A stretch of 5,263 bases of DNA from Acidimicrobiaceae bacterium (GTDB lineage: Bacteria > Actinomycetota > Acidimicrobiia > Acidimicrobiales > Bog-793). The stretch lies in the NCBI GenBank assembly GCA_025463965.1, contig JAODBN010000074.1, positions 1 through 5,263 of the forward strand, given 5' to 3'. Below are positions 5,257 to 5,263 of this stretch, in pieces. Each line of letters opens with the position of its first letter. Position 1 is the first letter of the stretch. The position numbers and the translations under genes are program-made. The notes under the pieces are model-generated. The model was given only the letters and a program-made list of their open reading frames with translations. It did no database searches and was not told the DNA's origin.

Positions 5257-5263
5257 ATCGGCG

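Noticed and set aside
5245..5263. TTG at 5245 overlapping the holA stop as the start of a further gene
   Set aside because: Only six codons are visible and there is no ribosome site. It cannot be supported without more sequence.
1..5263. A novel defence, mobile or RNA-based system
   Set aside because: No CRISPR repeats, transposase, integrase, toxin-antitoxin pair, nuclease, reverse transcriptase, tRNA or rRNA was seen. All coding space is taken by five chromosomal-type genes.

Overview
The window is a compact stretch of very high G+C DNA (estimated by eye at about 70%). It carries five genes, all on the + strand, and looks like chromosomal sequence from an actinomycete, possibly of the Acidimicrobiia type. 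The evidence is the strong G/C third-position bias, the frequent GTG starts, leaderless-type -10 boxes (TAnCGT 6-7 nt before a start codon), a mycobacterial FolP2-type dihydropteroate synthase paralogue, and a DUF5996 protein. The taxonomic placement is inference.

Layout. (1) The 3' part of a DUF5996 gene (1-797) is cut by the left edge. (2) A 97-bp gap holds a weak hairpin and a candidate leaderless promoter. (3) A 553-aa polytopic membrane protein (895-2556) has a GT-C glycosyltransferase-like layout and a C-terminal extracytoplasmic domain. Its TAG stop lies in the loop of a 22-bp perfect palindrome, the best terminator candidate here. (4) A second leaderless-type promoter (TAGCGT, 2610-2615) opens a tight three-gene cluster. 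The cluster is a CnoX/YbbN-like thioredoxin-TPR protein with an intact WCGPC site (2623-3333), a FolP2-type dihydropteroate synthase homologue (3351-4211), and the DNA polymerase III delta subunit HolA (4208-5248), whose ATG overlaps the folP stop as ATGA.

The last three genes are probably co-transcribed, given 17 nt between the first pair and a 4-nt overlap between the second. Their roles (protein-folding/redox quality control, pterin-related enzyme, clamp loader) do not form one obvious pathway. The two upstream genes look like separate units. No RNA gene, mobile element, CRISPR array, toxin-antitoxin pair, restriction system or prophage was found. The content is largely ordinary chromosome. 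The points worth a second look are the FolP2 loop-2 substitution with otherwise intact catalytic residues, the membrane protein of unknown substrate, the matching leaderless promoters, and inverted repeats built around stop codons.
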